From Dromiciops gliroides (taxonomy: Eukaryota; Chordata; Mammalia; Microbiotheria; Microbiotheriidae): DNA of 64,000 bases. Below, piece by piece: positions 35,515 to 46,129 of the stretch; the stretch's first letter is position 1; each line of letters starts with the position of its first letter. Location of the stretch: NCBI RefSeq assembly GCF_019393635.1, contig NC_057862.1, positions 416,313,669 through 416,377,668 on the forward strand. The letters run 5' to 3'. The notes under the pieces were generated by a model. It saw only the letters and a list, made by a program, of their open reading frames with translations, did no database searches and was not told the origin of the DNA. The position numbers were made by a program, and so were the translations under genes.

Positions 35515-35637
35515 CTTTTGTCGTGGAGCACACTTTGGACACTGGCATAAGGGGTGACAAAATTCCGGATTTGCTGTTCTGGCAGTATCTTCTCCATCTT
35601 CTAAATCTTCATCCATCCACTCCAAGAGATAGCGTAC
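35515..35637 (-). CDS. ANKRD27: ANKRD27 coding exon: VAMP7-binding segment and zinc fingernail 2
   Basis: 123 nt, 41 codons, phase 0. Encodes VRYLLEWMDEDLEDGEDTAR then the cysteine/histidine cluster CHPLCQCPKCAP. In the human protein this segment wraps the closed form of the SNARE VAMP7, and the cluster is a zinc-bound hook for retromer VPS29. All four cysteines and the histidine are kept. Confidence 0.97.
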
Positions 35638-35924
35638 CTGGCACCAGTTAAGGTGGAGAAAAAGCTTTCACTTGGTACATTAGGAAACTTAAAATAGAAC
35701 TTGCTTCTTTTGAAATCAAATTCACTTATAAACACACACACAAATATTATTGCTCACAAACTCACTGATGTCAGCACCTGCAATTCCCTAAACAAAACAA
35801 AGCACTTTATTACTTCCTGCTGTTCACCAAGACTTCACTGCTCACTTTTGGTCAAGCCCTTCTAAATTCTTTTTTGTAATGAGTTAAATAGATGAAGGTG
35901 CTGTTCGTGTTAGGTCATGCCAAC

Positions 35925-36450
35925 TGTGAGATTAAAATTGGATATTAGATCATAAATCTCCCCTACTTAACCTTTCCCTTAATTTATCTCCCAGACTAGT
36001 AAATGAAAGAAGCTTCTGGTTTTCTAGATAGAGCCTTTATTGTATGGTAGTCACAAGGTGATGTTGATTAGAAGGATAGGAAAGTAGAAATACAATACAA
36101 ATCGTCTTAAGTCTAGGCTTAGTCTATATTCTGTATAAAACTCACCAAAACCCAAGGCCACTTTTGGGGAGAGAGACCGAGTCAAGCGCGTGCTGTTAAC
36201 CGAGAGCCGGGCCGAGTCAAACTCCAGTCCGCGTCTGTCTGTGCAGCGCAGCCAGGAGACTAGCGGAGCAGGAAAAAAAGCCCCCACTTCCGTTCTCTCC
36301 TTGCCTTTTAAGCTCGCACCCGGAAGTCAGAAGTCGAGTGCTCAGTAGGCAATGCTGTTGGTCTCCTCCCCAAAAGGGTGGTCCTAAAAAAACCCAAAAA
36401 CTGGCATCTCTCCATTATCTAACCGACTGTTAAAACTTTTTACCACATAA
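35925..36450 (-). mobile_element. CpG-rich solo LTR, sense to ANKRD27
   Basis: On the minus strand the region has a TATA-like CTTAAAAGG (36304-36312), a CpG-dense leader (about 14 CpG in 170 bp at 36170-36340, against a CpG-poor background), an AATAAA at 36036-36041 and an end TTTTAATCTCACA at 35925, the expected U3-R-U5 layout. Two ETS-type motifs (CCGGAAGT at 36320-36327 on the plus strand; ACGGAAGT on the minus strand near 36285-36292) flank the TATA. No gag or pol text adjoins it. The upstream limit is uncertain and no target duplication was found, so an intragenic CpG-island promoter is the alternative. Confidence 0.55.
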
Positions 36451-37849
36451 TGCAACTCTTAGTTTCTCTTGGAAAGTAACAGAGAGATGGCAGGAACATT
36501 TAGGCATGGCAGCTTCAAAAACCTACACCTCACAGGCAGAAACATTTTTTAAGAGCCTCATAAAGTAATGTATGGGAAGATGAGCCCAGACAGGGAATCT
36601 GGATTCTACACAACATTATGCTTTGCTATAGAGTATCTTTGTGACAAATCATTTTTCTGGAACTCGTTTTTCCTACATAAAGAAAGGGGACTGAATTAGA
36701 TGCTTCATAATGTCTCTTCAAGTAGGACCACTGTAAACAGTCCAAGTTTGTGTCATTAAGACTAGTTTTGCTTAAGAATACAAAATAGGATGTAGGAGAG
36801 CAAAATAAATAGATCTCCAAGCAACAACCTATGTGGTGAGATTTGTTGAGTCAGGATGACAGAAGCAGGCCCTCCTGGTCCAAGATCTCTCCACCACCAG
36901 TGCTCTCAACAGTCCTTAAAATTTCATCCTTAGTAACTTCTCTGGGCTAAAGGCATTGTAGGTTCCTGTTCAAAGAAAAATTTAAATGAAGGGGCCACAA
37001 AAAACTAATTCAATTTATCAAATAAGCTAAGAATAAGGCCCATTGAAAAAAGTGGTAAGGGACAACCTGAAGATGGCAAGTTGGATGGCGGAGGAAGGGT
37101 TAGTGAGAAGGTAAGCAACAGGCTACTAGTGCTAGAGAAGAGGCATGGAAAAAAAGGCAAAGGAAGTTTTATCTAGTTTGCAATTTCTTCTGCATCTCTA
37201 TACCAAAATGACAAATCGATTAACTGTGAACACAGTCCTCACTGTTATCTTATGCTATACATAGGATGTCAAAAACCCCCACTCCCCTGCAGTCGCTCTT
37301 TCAAAGTTTATTGTGACATTTCAAGAACATCCTGAAGTAAGTCCTGCTTTTCATTCAACATCAGCCAGATATAAACACCCATTTCGAAGTCATTCTCAAC
37401 TCTCACTACAAAGGGTAAGGCTTTACAATTCTAATGGATTAACAAAGGGCTTTGAGTAAAAGGTTAATACCCTTTTAAATAGATACAGCTACAAACACCC
37501 TCCTGAAACCATTATAATTGGATCTTACTAATAATGTCTATCAACTCATAATGACAATGATCAGTAAAAAGAATCAAAATAAAAATAACTCTAAAGCTCT
37601 ACCACATCACTAACCTACAGTTCCCACTTCTGCAATATATCCTATGCAATAAGTCACACACAAGCTAAAGGAGGGAATATAATAGCATCCAACAAAGCAT
37701 GGATCTTCTTTCAAAGAATGACTAAGTTTGATAAACAAGAGAAAAAGATAGAGGTAGTAGTGCCAGATATTTTCACATATCTGTGATCTCAATGGTGTTA
37801 TTGATACTCCCTAAACCAAAATAGATTGCAACCCATCCATACTATCTTA

Positions 37850-38500
37850 TCCTATATAATTTTTGTCAATGACCTTTCATAAATTTTCCACAGAGAATTT
37901 ACCCAATGTGCTATAAGGCTACTTTTGGTCTTTTGATATTTTAGATAATAAGTGCAACAGTTGGGTTGTGTCTCAAGGTTTATGACCATATGATCTTTTT
38001 CATGAAGATACACATATCCTTGGTGTCTTTGATGACACTTCTTATGCACACGTCATCAATGATAATATACCACAGCACACACACTGTGTGTGTCTTTCCA
38101 ATGTCCCTTAAGTCACCTATAATTTTGATGGTTATGAATTGTGTTTTCAAACAATTTGCAGCCATACAAAATCACCAAGAAAAACAACATGTAAAAGGCT
38201 GTGTCTTGATGGCAAAGAGCAACTCGGGACCATTAAAAGTGATGGAGAATTTTCCAAATGCAATCCATTCCACTTCTTTCCTCTTATCCAACTCTGGGCC
38301 CAGCACACAGTCCATCTGCAATGTTCAAGATACTGATAAACTAATTCAGTGGACCTCCTATGCAACTACATTTAACAATCTTGGCAACATATATTTCCAT
38401 CTACTTGGTTTTTCCTGTGTAAACTGGGAGGCCAATCTTGTTTGAGTGATTATTTATCTCATAAAGGTATCCCTGTCACTTTTCAGAGCAGGACATAATA
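37850..38500 (-). mobile_element. Possible non-LTR retrotransposon remnant
   Basis: Minus-strand frames, with shifts, give fragments resembling the C-terminal reverse-transcriptase region of RTE-like LINEs (IWKILHHF, then ILYGCK). The resemblance is weak and I would not rely on it. Confidence 0.3.
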
Positions 38501-38553
38501 AGAACACTATTATCCTCAAACAAAAGCATCATAGAATTACACCTTCTATAGGG

Positions 38554-38753
38554 CAGGGCTTCTTAAACTTTTTCCACTCTCAACCCCCTTTTGACCTAAA
38601 AATTTTACCATGACCTAGAAAATTTTACACCCTGGGTATATAAGTACATAAAAGAGGTATACATAACTTTTTACTGTTACCAAATTTCTCGTAACCCCAA
38701 CATTCAGTTAAATGACCCCATTTGGGTCTCAACCCACAGTTTAAGAAGCTTTG
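38554..38753. mobile_element. hAT-type MITE (200 bp)
   Basis: Inverted ends CAGGGCTTCTTAAACTT and AGTTTAAGAAGCTTTG, bounded by a perfect 8-bp duplication CTATAGGG (38546-38553, 38754-38761). Internal text (TTTTTCCACTCTCAACCCCC, GACCCCATTTGGGTCTCAAC) matches the copy at 56.46 kb. Confidence 0.88.
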
Positions 38754-38855
38754 CTATAGGGAATATCACATCCACTTAAATTTTATGGAAGACATCCTCT
38801 TGAAAAGAAAATACCTTTGAGACCATATCTTCCTTTTAAATGCCTCTTTTATTTC

Positions 38856-39024
38856 CTGGTTTTTTGTTTTGTTTTGTTTTGTTTTTCCAGGGCAATGAGG
38901 GTTAAGTGACCTGCCCAGGGCCACACAGCTAGTAAGTGTCAAGTGTCTGAGGCCGGATTTGAACTAAGGTATTCCTGAATCCAGGGCCCATGCTTTATCC
39001 ATTGCACCACCTAGCTGCCCCCAT
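38856..39024 (-). mobile_element. CORE-SINE
   Basis: Minus-strand SINE with a GTTTT-rich tail, flanked by a perfect CCTCTTTTATTTC (38843-38855, 39025-39037). Confidence 0.93.
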
Positions 39025-39124
39025 CCTCTTTTATTTCTTAATTCCAATCAAATTTTCCCATATCTACCCCAGTGTCTACCTTCACAACAAGGGTATGTTA
39101 ATTTAGTTTTAAAGAATCTAGTTA

Positions 39125-39303
39125 GGGGAAGCTAGGTGATGCAGTGGATAGAGCACCAGCCCTGGATTCAGGAGGACCTGAGTTCAAATCCGACCTCAGA
39201 CACTTAACACACACTAGCTGTGTGACCCTGGACAGGTCACTTAACCACAACTGCCTCACCAAAAAATAAATAAATAAATAACACCCCCCCCAAAAAATAA
39301 TAA
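39125..39303 (+). mobile_element. CORE-SINE
   Basis: GGGGAAGCTAGGTGATGCAG with an (AAAT)n and C-run tail. Flanking AATCTAGTTA / AATCTAAGTTA suggests an imperfect duplication. Confidence 0.88.
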
Positions 39304-39739
39304 TAATCTAAGTTAAGTAATTTGTCTATTTCATCTTCTGCTACAGATGTTTGTACATAAGCTGTAGCTATCTACATAATAAGCATTTGCCAATGCTTAT
39401 TATAGAAAAGTCAACAAGTATAGCATGAAATAAATATTTCCTGTTGCCTTTGAGCCACAATAAAAGCAACTCTACAAGTTTCTGTGAGCTATTCTGCAAC
39501 TTCTTTATATCTTCTGGTTTCTTAGAATGTCAATAAAGTTAATTCTTCCAGAAGCATATAGTTCACTCACTAGTCAATGGACAAAAACCTCCCATTTAAT
39601 TGTTAGGGTGTAAAAACAGTCAGATTTTTAGCACTCCACTCCATTTTTTATGTGTCAATGTAGAATTACAAGAAAGTCACAGAGAAGTAAGGACAATTTT
39701 GTATCTTTATCTGTTACATGAGTTATCATGGTCAAAATC

Positions 39740-39900
39740 ATTTAACTGCCAACCTCCAGGTAATGAGCCTCTGCTCATGTCCTATCTGTTCCAACCACAT
39801 TAGACTACTCTGCATCCTACACATCCATGTTCTGTCTTCTCCTTTTGCTTACAATACCCCCCATGCTTGGAATGGAATACCTTCTGCCACCATTTCTGCC
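39740..39900 (+). repeat. L2 LINE fragment
   Basis: CTCATGTCCTATCTGTTCCA, ATACCCCCCATGCTTGGAAT: L2 3' wording. Confidence 0.55.
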
Positions 39901-39904
39901 AATC

Positions 39905-40545
39905 AATCCACAAACATTTTTAAGTATCTGCTATGTGTCCCAGGTACTGTGTTAGATGCTAGGAATATAAAGTTAATATAGGGACGCTAAATGCTAGGGA
40001 TATAAAGTTAAATGAATGAATCAATTCCTACTTCAAGGAGCTTCCATTGTAATGGGAGGCATAAGCATATATGTAAATATATACAGCATAAATGTAATGT
40101 GAATAAATAAAAATATATACAAAGTAGCTAAATACAAGGTAGTTTGGAAGGGAAGAAACTAGCAGTTGAGGGGAGGGGAAGGAGTAGAAATCAGAAAAGG
40201 CTTCAAGAAGAAAATGGTGCTTTATCTGTACCTTAAAGGAGGAGAGGGGTTCTATGAGACTGAGGTGAAGAGGGAGTGCATTTTGGGCATGAGGGATGGC
40301 CAATACAAAGGTAAGAAGATGAGAGATGAAGTGTCCTGAGTGAGGAACAAAGAGAAAGTTAATTTGGCTACATCTCGGAATGTGGATAGGGAAGATACAT
40401 CCAATGAGGTTGAAAAGATAGGATCAGGCTAGTTTTGTGAAGTAGTTAAAAACTAAACAGAGGAGTTTATATTTTATCCTAGAAGCAATAGGAAACCACT
40501 GGATTTGACTGAATAAAGGAGTCACATGATCAAATCTGTGCTTAA
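39905..40545 (+). repeat. Ancient interspersed repeat, class not assigned
   Basis: TCTGCTATGTGTCCCAGGTA at the start and TCACATGATCAAATCTGTGC at the end, the same old mammalian text as at 8.9 and 41.5 kb. The words ATGCTAGG, ATAAAGTTAA are duplicated in tandem near 39956-40012. Confidence 0.45.
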
Positions 40546-40555
40546 TAAAAATTAC

Positions 40556-40830
40556 TATCAATTGAAGTCCTTCCCTTCAAGGTCCATCCCTTCTATGAAG
40601 CCTTCTTTGATCCCTGCAGTTATTGATCTCTCCATTAAATTTCTTATAGTATGTTCCCTGAACCTTTGTATTCTGATACTCCTTTGTATCATAATCATTT
40701 GCATATACATCTTTCCCTCAATAAAATTGAAAATTCCTTGAGAGCAGGGAATGTGTCACATTGATCTCTCTATTCCCGGTGCCTTGCACACATTAGCTGC
40801 TTAATATTTTTTGGTGAATTGATCTTAGGG
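40556..40830 (+). repeat. L2 LINE 3' end
   Basis: TGAAGCCTTCTTTGATCCCT, TTCCTTGAGAGCAGGGAATG and TGCCTTGCACACATTAGC in L2 order. A short MIR-like piece follows to about 40940. Confidence 0.7.
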
Positions 40831-41479
40831 TGTAACTTTAGCCAACAAATTACTTCTCTTTGGGTCTCTATAAATAGAGATGGTTGAACTAGACGATCTC
40901 CATGGTCCCTTTAAATGTTAATAATCTATAATATAATATAATAACCTATAAAATGAATGTTTCTATAAAAAGGACTAGTAAATATTTAGTTTATAAAAAT
41001 AAATCACATATACCCTTTAAGCCCTCCTCCCATTTAAACATTTCATTTTAATAAACATTACCTACCTACTATGTGCAAGATACTGTTGCCAGAATGGAGG
41101 AATTCAAGGTTAAAAATGATACTGTCCCCTTGTGTACTAGGAGGGAAAGCAAAAAATACACGTACAAGGTAGAATATGATGGAAGGAATGTGATGAAATA
41201 GCACCTGTTTCCCAGGGCTGCTGTGAAGATCAGATGAGTTAATAACTGTAAAGTACTTAGCACAGTGCCTGGCACTGAAGTAGGGGCTATATTATAAGTA
41301 TCAGATGTTGTTATTATAAGAATGTATATAAAACATCTTGCAAATCTTAAAGCACTACATTAGTTTACCTTACTATATGTCTACTGAGCCTGGAAGAGAT
41401 ACAAAGTACTCTAGGAAAACTTGACAGGGAAAGAGAACACTTTCAACTGGAGAAAACAAAAATGGCTTTACCATTTGCG

Positions 41480-41830
41480 GAACAAGAGGTAGGCCCTGAA
41501 AACGAAAATTATTTCAATGAGAATATAGTAAGGAAGAAATACATATATTCCAAGCATAGGGAAAAACCTCTCAAGAGGTTCAGAATATGGGATTATTAAA
41601 TCCAGAGGCCAGAGAAAAATGGAGTATAACAGGAAATGAGAAGAATATGAAAGAAAGCTTGAAATGTAGTTTGGAAGCAGACTGTGGAGAGCTCTGAATA
41701 TTAGGTTATGGGGTTCTTTTTTTTTTACTTTAGAGGCAATAAGAACCAATGAAGCTTTTTGAAAAGGTCAGAGATACTGTCAGATTTATGCCTTAGGAAG
41801 ATTATTTTGGCAGCTGTGTTAGAGTTGTAT
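41480..41830 (+). repeat. Ancient interspersed repeat, class not assigned
   Basis: AGAACCAATGAAGCTTTTTG and CAGATTTATGCCTTAGGAAG repeat the wording at 9.1 kb. Confidence 0.4.
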
Positions 41831-42650
41831 CACCACTTACGGTCTTCCAGAGTTTATCTTCAAAAGAGCTATTACTACTTTTCATATAGTACTGAAGAGT
41901 TAATGTCCAAAAGTGGTGGTTCAGAAGTCACTGATAAGAAAAATCGTCATAGAAACACTGGAAATTTGTTCCATTTTATGCTTATTTGTTGCCAGTTTCA
42001 ACTCTGAGTCATCTTGAGATGATGTAGTTCAGGTGGGTATCAAGCTTCTGCAGACATTTTCACTTCTACCTACTTTTTGCAGTTTTAGGAGGCAATATCA
42101 TTCATAATCCTCCTCTGTGGGGTTTCACAAATGAGTTTGCATTCTAAACTAGTTTTGTCCATGGCTGCTGTCTTTCTGCTTTGCAAAAAAATCAGGTGTT
42201 GTTAACTAAGACAGTGTCTTGGCTCTTTTTGGCCTCACCACTGAGCAATCATTTTTACAAGATATTTCATGGAGAAGAAGATATCAAAATAATGGACGAT
42301 ATTAATATCCCAAAAGGCAATGAAGAGAACATAAGTAATTATCAACACGTGTTTACTTAAAAAAAATCTTTGTAAAAATGATCTACACACAAAGAGAGGG
42401 TATCTTTGATGAAAACATAAGAAGGAACAGGCAAGCTTTTTTATACAATTCCCTATAACAGACTACTTCTTTGTAGTCAAACAACTGACGGAGATGCAAA
42501 ATGAATACATAATTTTGCAAGGTTTATTGACTGACTGCAAAAAGGCATTTGCCTTCATGGGACAAAAAGTCTAAAAGGTGTTCCCTCCAATCTCTCCTAT
42601 ATGCTAAGAATATGTTAAGATCATACAAGATCTTTTTATAAAACTATGAT

Positions 42651-42920
42651 GGGGCAGCTAGGTGGTGCAGTGGATAGAGCACCGGCCCTGGATTCAGGAG
42701 GACCTGAGTTCAAATCCGGCCTCAGACACTTAACACTTACTAGCTGTGTGACCCTGAGCAAGTCACTTAACCCCAATTGCCTCACTAAAAAAAAAAGGGG
42801 GGGGGCGGCTAGGTGGTGCAGTGGATGAAACACCGGCCATGGATTCAGGAGTACCTGAGTTCAAATCCGGCCTCAGACACTTCACACTTACCAGCTGTGT
42901 GACCCTGGGCAAAGTCACTT
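42651..42920 (+). mobile_element. Tandem pair of CORE-SINEs
   Basis: A full copy (42651-42796) runs through an A/G tract straight into a second copy (42801-42920) truncated at its 3' end (stops within AAGTCACTT). No target duplication is visible around the second copy. Confidence 0.9.
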
Positions 42921-43270
42921 CTAAGCTTTCTTTGGCTGGAAAATTATTTCACCCTGTCCTTTTGTAGGTTCTTCAGCTACAGGAATTGTCTTATGGCATT
43001 ATTTGAAGATATCTGGAGGGGTTTGGGGGAGAACTTAGGCAAAGCCACTGCCTTTCCTCCTCTGGAAAAGAAGTTTCAAAAGCCAAGGTCCACAACAGTG
43101 ACCTACCAAGGGTCTGGAGGTAGGGGGGAAGGGGAAAGTCAGAAAAAAAAAGCCACAGGAAGAAGAAAAAGCCCTACTCCTCCTGCTGGGGATCTCTCCT
43201 GTTTAGGACTCTCCAGCCATGCCCCTCCTACTCTTAATCTTCTATTTTTAAGGTAATTCTAAGAACTTAC

Positions 43271-43315
43271 CATCTCTAGATCTCCATCAGCAACAGCTCT
43301 CAAAAGTTTTTCTAC
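43271..43315 (-). CDS. ANKRD27: ANKRD27 45-nt exon
   Basis: Phase 0 at both ends, encodes VEKLLRAVADGDLEM, identical to the human segment as I remember it. It begins the VAMP7-interacting region. Because it is short and in frame it could be skipped without breaking the protein, but I have no evidence that it is. Confidence 0.95.
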
Positions 43316-44070
43316 CTTTAAAAAAAGGAGGGGACTGAATCAGACAAGGTACTTCAAATGGCTTTTGTAATACTAAAATTCAATGATTCTGAATACACAG
43401 TGACTTTCATTAACCCTGAACTTCATTGCATATATGTTCTTATTTTCTGAAAGTTTTTAAGTAGAATATGATAACTTAAATCACCTTGTGAAATATAAAT
43501 GCTTACTGAAAAGTTCAGGATCAACTCTCAATTATTGATGGTAAGGGAGGTTAGCAATAGCGTTTATAATCCAAAAGGCATTTGTAATACACTTTAGAAT
43601 ATACAATATGATTTCTTTTGGTAGTAGATCTGCATTCTTAATCATGTTAACTTAAACTAATACTACAGGTTGAAGAAAGGTGAGAGATGGTTCAGAATTA
43701 TCAACCAATTATCAAGCACTTAATAAGTACCTATTATGTGACAGGCTATGTATTATATTGGGGGGCAAGCTAAAAGAAATCTTTATGTAAATGTTCACTG
43801 AAGACTATCCCTATAGTAAATAACAGAGTTAACTATAAACAAATGTTTTTACCTCTACATGCCACATAGCAGAGCTCATCTCAGAGCTTATATCATTGAT
43901 GACACCACAGAAATAGGTGCACTTCCTGTGTTACTCTGAGATATAGGTTAAATGGACAGCTTTGTCAGATACTTATTCTGTTTAATATATTATCTTTGCT
44001 AGATAAGAAAGCTCCTAATTGCAGAGTCCTGCCCTAAAAAGCCAAATGCCAAACTTTCTAGAAACCTCAC
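43316..44070 (-). other. ANKRD27: ANKRD27 intron, no recognised content
   Basis: AT-rich with no clear repeat. Confidence 0.6.
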
Positions 44071-44190
44071 CTCTTTATAATTATTTTTTGTTTCTTCTTG
44101 TCTTAAGTCTGCACAAGCTGAAGATAAGCTTGAGATCGAGGAGGCCTGACTGATGGAGTCCACTGAACATAGAGGAGAACGAACAGGGGA
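44071..44190 (-). CDS. ANKRD27: ANKRD27 coding exon (serine-rich linker)
   Basis: 120 nt, 40 codons, phase 0. Encodes SPVRSPLCSVDSISQASSIS then SLSSACADLRQEETKNNYKE. The SVDSISQ..SS block is the conserved linker between the two ankyrin arrays. Confidence 0.95.
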
Positions 44191-44294
44191 CTATAATAAA
44201 GAAAAGACAACAGGATTTAGTGCCCCATATCACTAAACAGTAGAAAAGTGATGTTTTTGTTGAAGATTAAACTAACAAGAGTCAATATAGTTAC

Positions 44295-44354
44295 CTCAGA
44301 AGATCTTTTTCCCCTTTCAAAGGCAAGGTAATTGGTTTCCATGACAGATACAAT
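44295..44354 (-). CDS. ANKRD27: ANKRD27 coding exon (after first ankyrin array)
   Basis: 60 nt, 20 codons, phase 0: IVSVMETNYLAFERGKRSSE. Corresponds to the human helix following the first array (xLSVMExxxLxFER). Confidence 0.93.
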
Positions 44355-45363
44355 CTAGTTTAAAAAAAAATTTTTTAAATACTGAAGGGAAATAAGAACC
44401 AACAAAAAAGTCATCCAAAATTTTAATAGAATCACAGAACTCCAATTTAATTTTACATTGTTGTATGAAATGTGATCTCTCCAAGATGAACTATTGTCTA
44501 CAAACTAAAATCCAAAAGGAGGGAGTTGGGAGAGACTAAAAACCTTTAAGTTGACAAGCATAACTTAGAAAATTACAGAAAAATCTCAAATTCCAGAAAT
44601 GCAAATGGAAGAAGCCATAGAGAAGCTTTCTGGACCACTCCATCTTGGTCTTCCCTAAAATATTAAATGTATGAAGAGAACACAAAAGGAAAAAACAACA
44701 GCTAGAAAGACTTCTGCACCTGAGCGAGAACATGAGACTTTAGGGGCAGCTAGGTGATGCAGTAGATAAAGCACCATCCCTGGATTCAGGAGGACCTGAG
44801 TTCAAATCTGGCCTCAGACACTTGACATTTAAAATTAACCCAATTGAATAGCTATAAGTAGAAAGTAAGTTACATTCAAACAACAAATATATGGAAACTT
44901 GAATGAAAGTTATTTATGTTAAAAATCGAAAAAATGGTATGATCATTTTAGGGAAGATTATAGAAATGACAGGGTAACTGGAAAGTCTCTATAATGAACT
45001 GAGAATTAAGTAAAAAGGAACTCAATCTTTAAGCACTTGGTACACAGTCCCTTACTTCCTACTCTACCTTGTCAAGATTTTCAGAGCTGTGTTTTTCCTT
45101 TTTTCCTATTTCAATCTATGCCTTGGGCAGGAAGGGTTTACCTTGTTATTTAAAACCCTTGATGCTCCACTGAGAAAGGTACTTTGGAAAATGAAAATAT
45201 AAATAAGTGAAGTGCATTAATAATTAACATCCAAATGCAACTAAGCATTTGTGAGCCAAATTCTGTCCTCAAATATGTCTGCATTATTTGTGAGAGAATA
45301 CAAAAGATAAATCTGTAGAAACAAATCATAAAGACTCAAAAATGCAGAGATTAAAAATGCTAC
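44355..45363 (-). other. ANKRD27: ANKRD27 intron contents
   Basis: Holds a truncated SINE (44743-44830); otherwise AT-rich with nothing recognised. Confidence 0.65.
44743..44830 (+). mobile_element. CORE-SINE, 3'-truncated
   Basis: Head GGGGCAGCTAGGTGATGCAG to CAGACACTTGACATTT, where the SINE text stops without a tail. Confidence 0.88.
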
Positions 45364-45561
45364 CTTGGAGTTTAATGCACATTTCAGTGGTGTCTCTTTC
45401 ATTCGGTTCTGGTGCTCAGTGCTGGCTCCATTTTGCAGCAATACTTCTATGATGCCCTGATAGCCCCAGCGGGCAGCTATGTGAAGAGGAGTGTCTCCTT
45501 TTTCATTACCAATATCTAGTCTGCAAGAATGCACATCATAGTAGACTAAAGCCTTCACGCA
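45364..45561 (-). CDS. ANKRD27: ANKRD27 coding exon (first ankyrin array)
   Basis: 198 nt, 66 codons, phase 0. Contains CVKALVYYDVHSCRLDIGNE, GDTPLHIAARWGYQGIIEVL and LLQNGASTEHQNRMKETPL. It is nearly identical to human and carries the last two ankyrin units of the Rab32/38-binding array. Confidence 0.98.
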
Positions 45562-46129
45562 CTGCAAAGAAATTGGGATGCATCAAACAAAAATGTTAAG
45601 CTTAATTTCTATTCCCAAATTCTTCCATCACTTAGTAATGCCAACAAAAAGTTTTTAATTCTATACAGTGATCAGATAACAGAGCAAGAAATACAGCATT
45701 AAATTTAAAACGACTCTAGATTTTCAGAGTAAGATTTTCTTTTTAATGCACATAATATGGAGGGTGCAGTGCCATATGCACCACACTTGCCTTTCAGAGC
45801 AAAAGTGGCATCTTAAAAGGGAAAGAGTCACCATCTAAGGATGAAAAAAAAAAAACTAGGCATATGAATTATGTTGGTATGTAAAAATCTAAGTCCTTTA
45901 AGTCACTGAGGGTCAAAATTGCATTTTGGCATCATAGGTGGGAGAGTCCTTGTTGTGTTTTGGGGACAAAACAGTCCACATTATCCCAAATCTAAACCCA
46001 GGAAAATAATGTTTCTACCACTAATCCCATTGAGTCTTGAAATAAGACAAAGCCTCCTGGGTGAAATCTGTATTTCTAAAATGTGTTTAATCTATGGGAC
46101 TTGGGGGGTGGGGTGGGGAATGAGATAAG

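Larger units (their letters stand above)
35638..43270 (-). other. ANKRD27: ANKRD27 intron contents
   Basis: Holds a CpG-rich LTR (35.93-36.45 kb), a possible LINE remnant (37.85-38.5 kb), a hAT MITE (38554-38753), SINEs (38.9, 39.1, 42.65, 42.8 kb), an L2 (39.74-39.9 and 40.56-40.8 kb) and old unassigned repeats (39.9-40.5, 41.48-41.83 kb). Nothing is recognised in 36.5-37.8 or 41.85-42.6 kb apart from a weak MIR resemblance at 36.6-36.74 kb. Confidence 0.7.

Noticed and set aside
36051..36287. 78-codon minus-strand open frame in the CpG-rich island
   Set aside because: It falls in the R/U5-like part of the putative LTR and has no recognisable domain.
37966..38445. 159-codon plus-strand open frame
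   Set aside because: No homology that I recognise; the opposite strand has faint LINE-like wording, so the frame is probably incidental.
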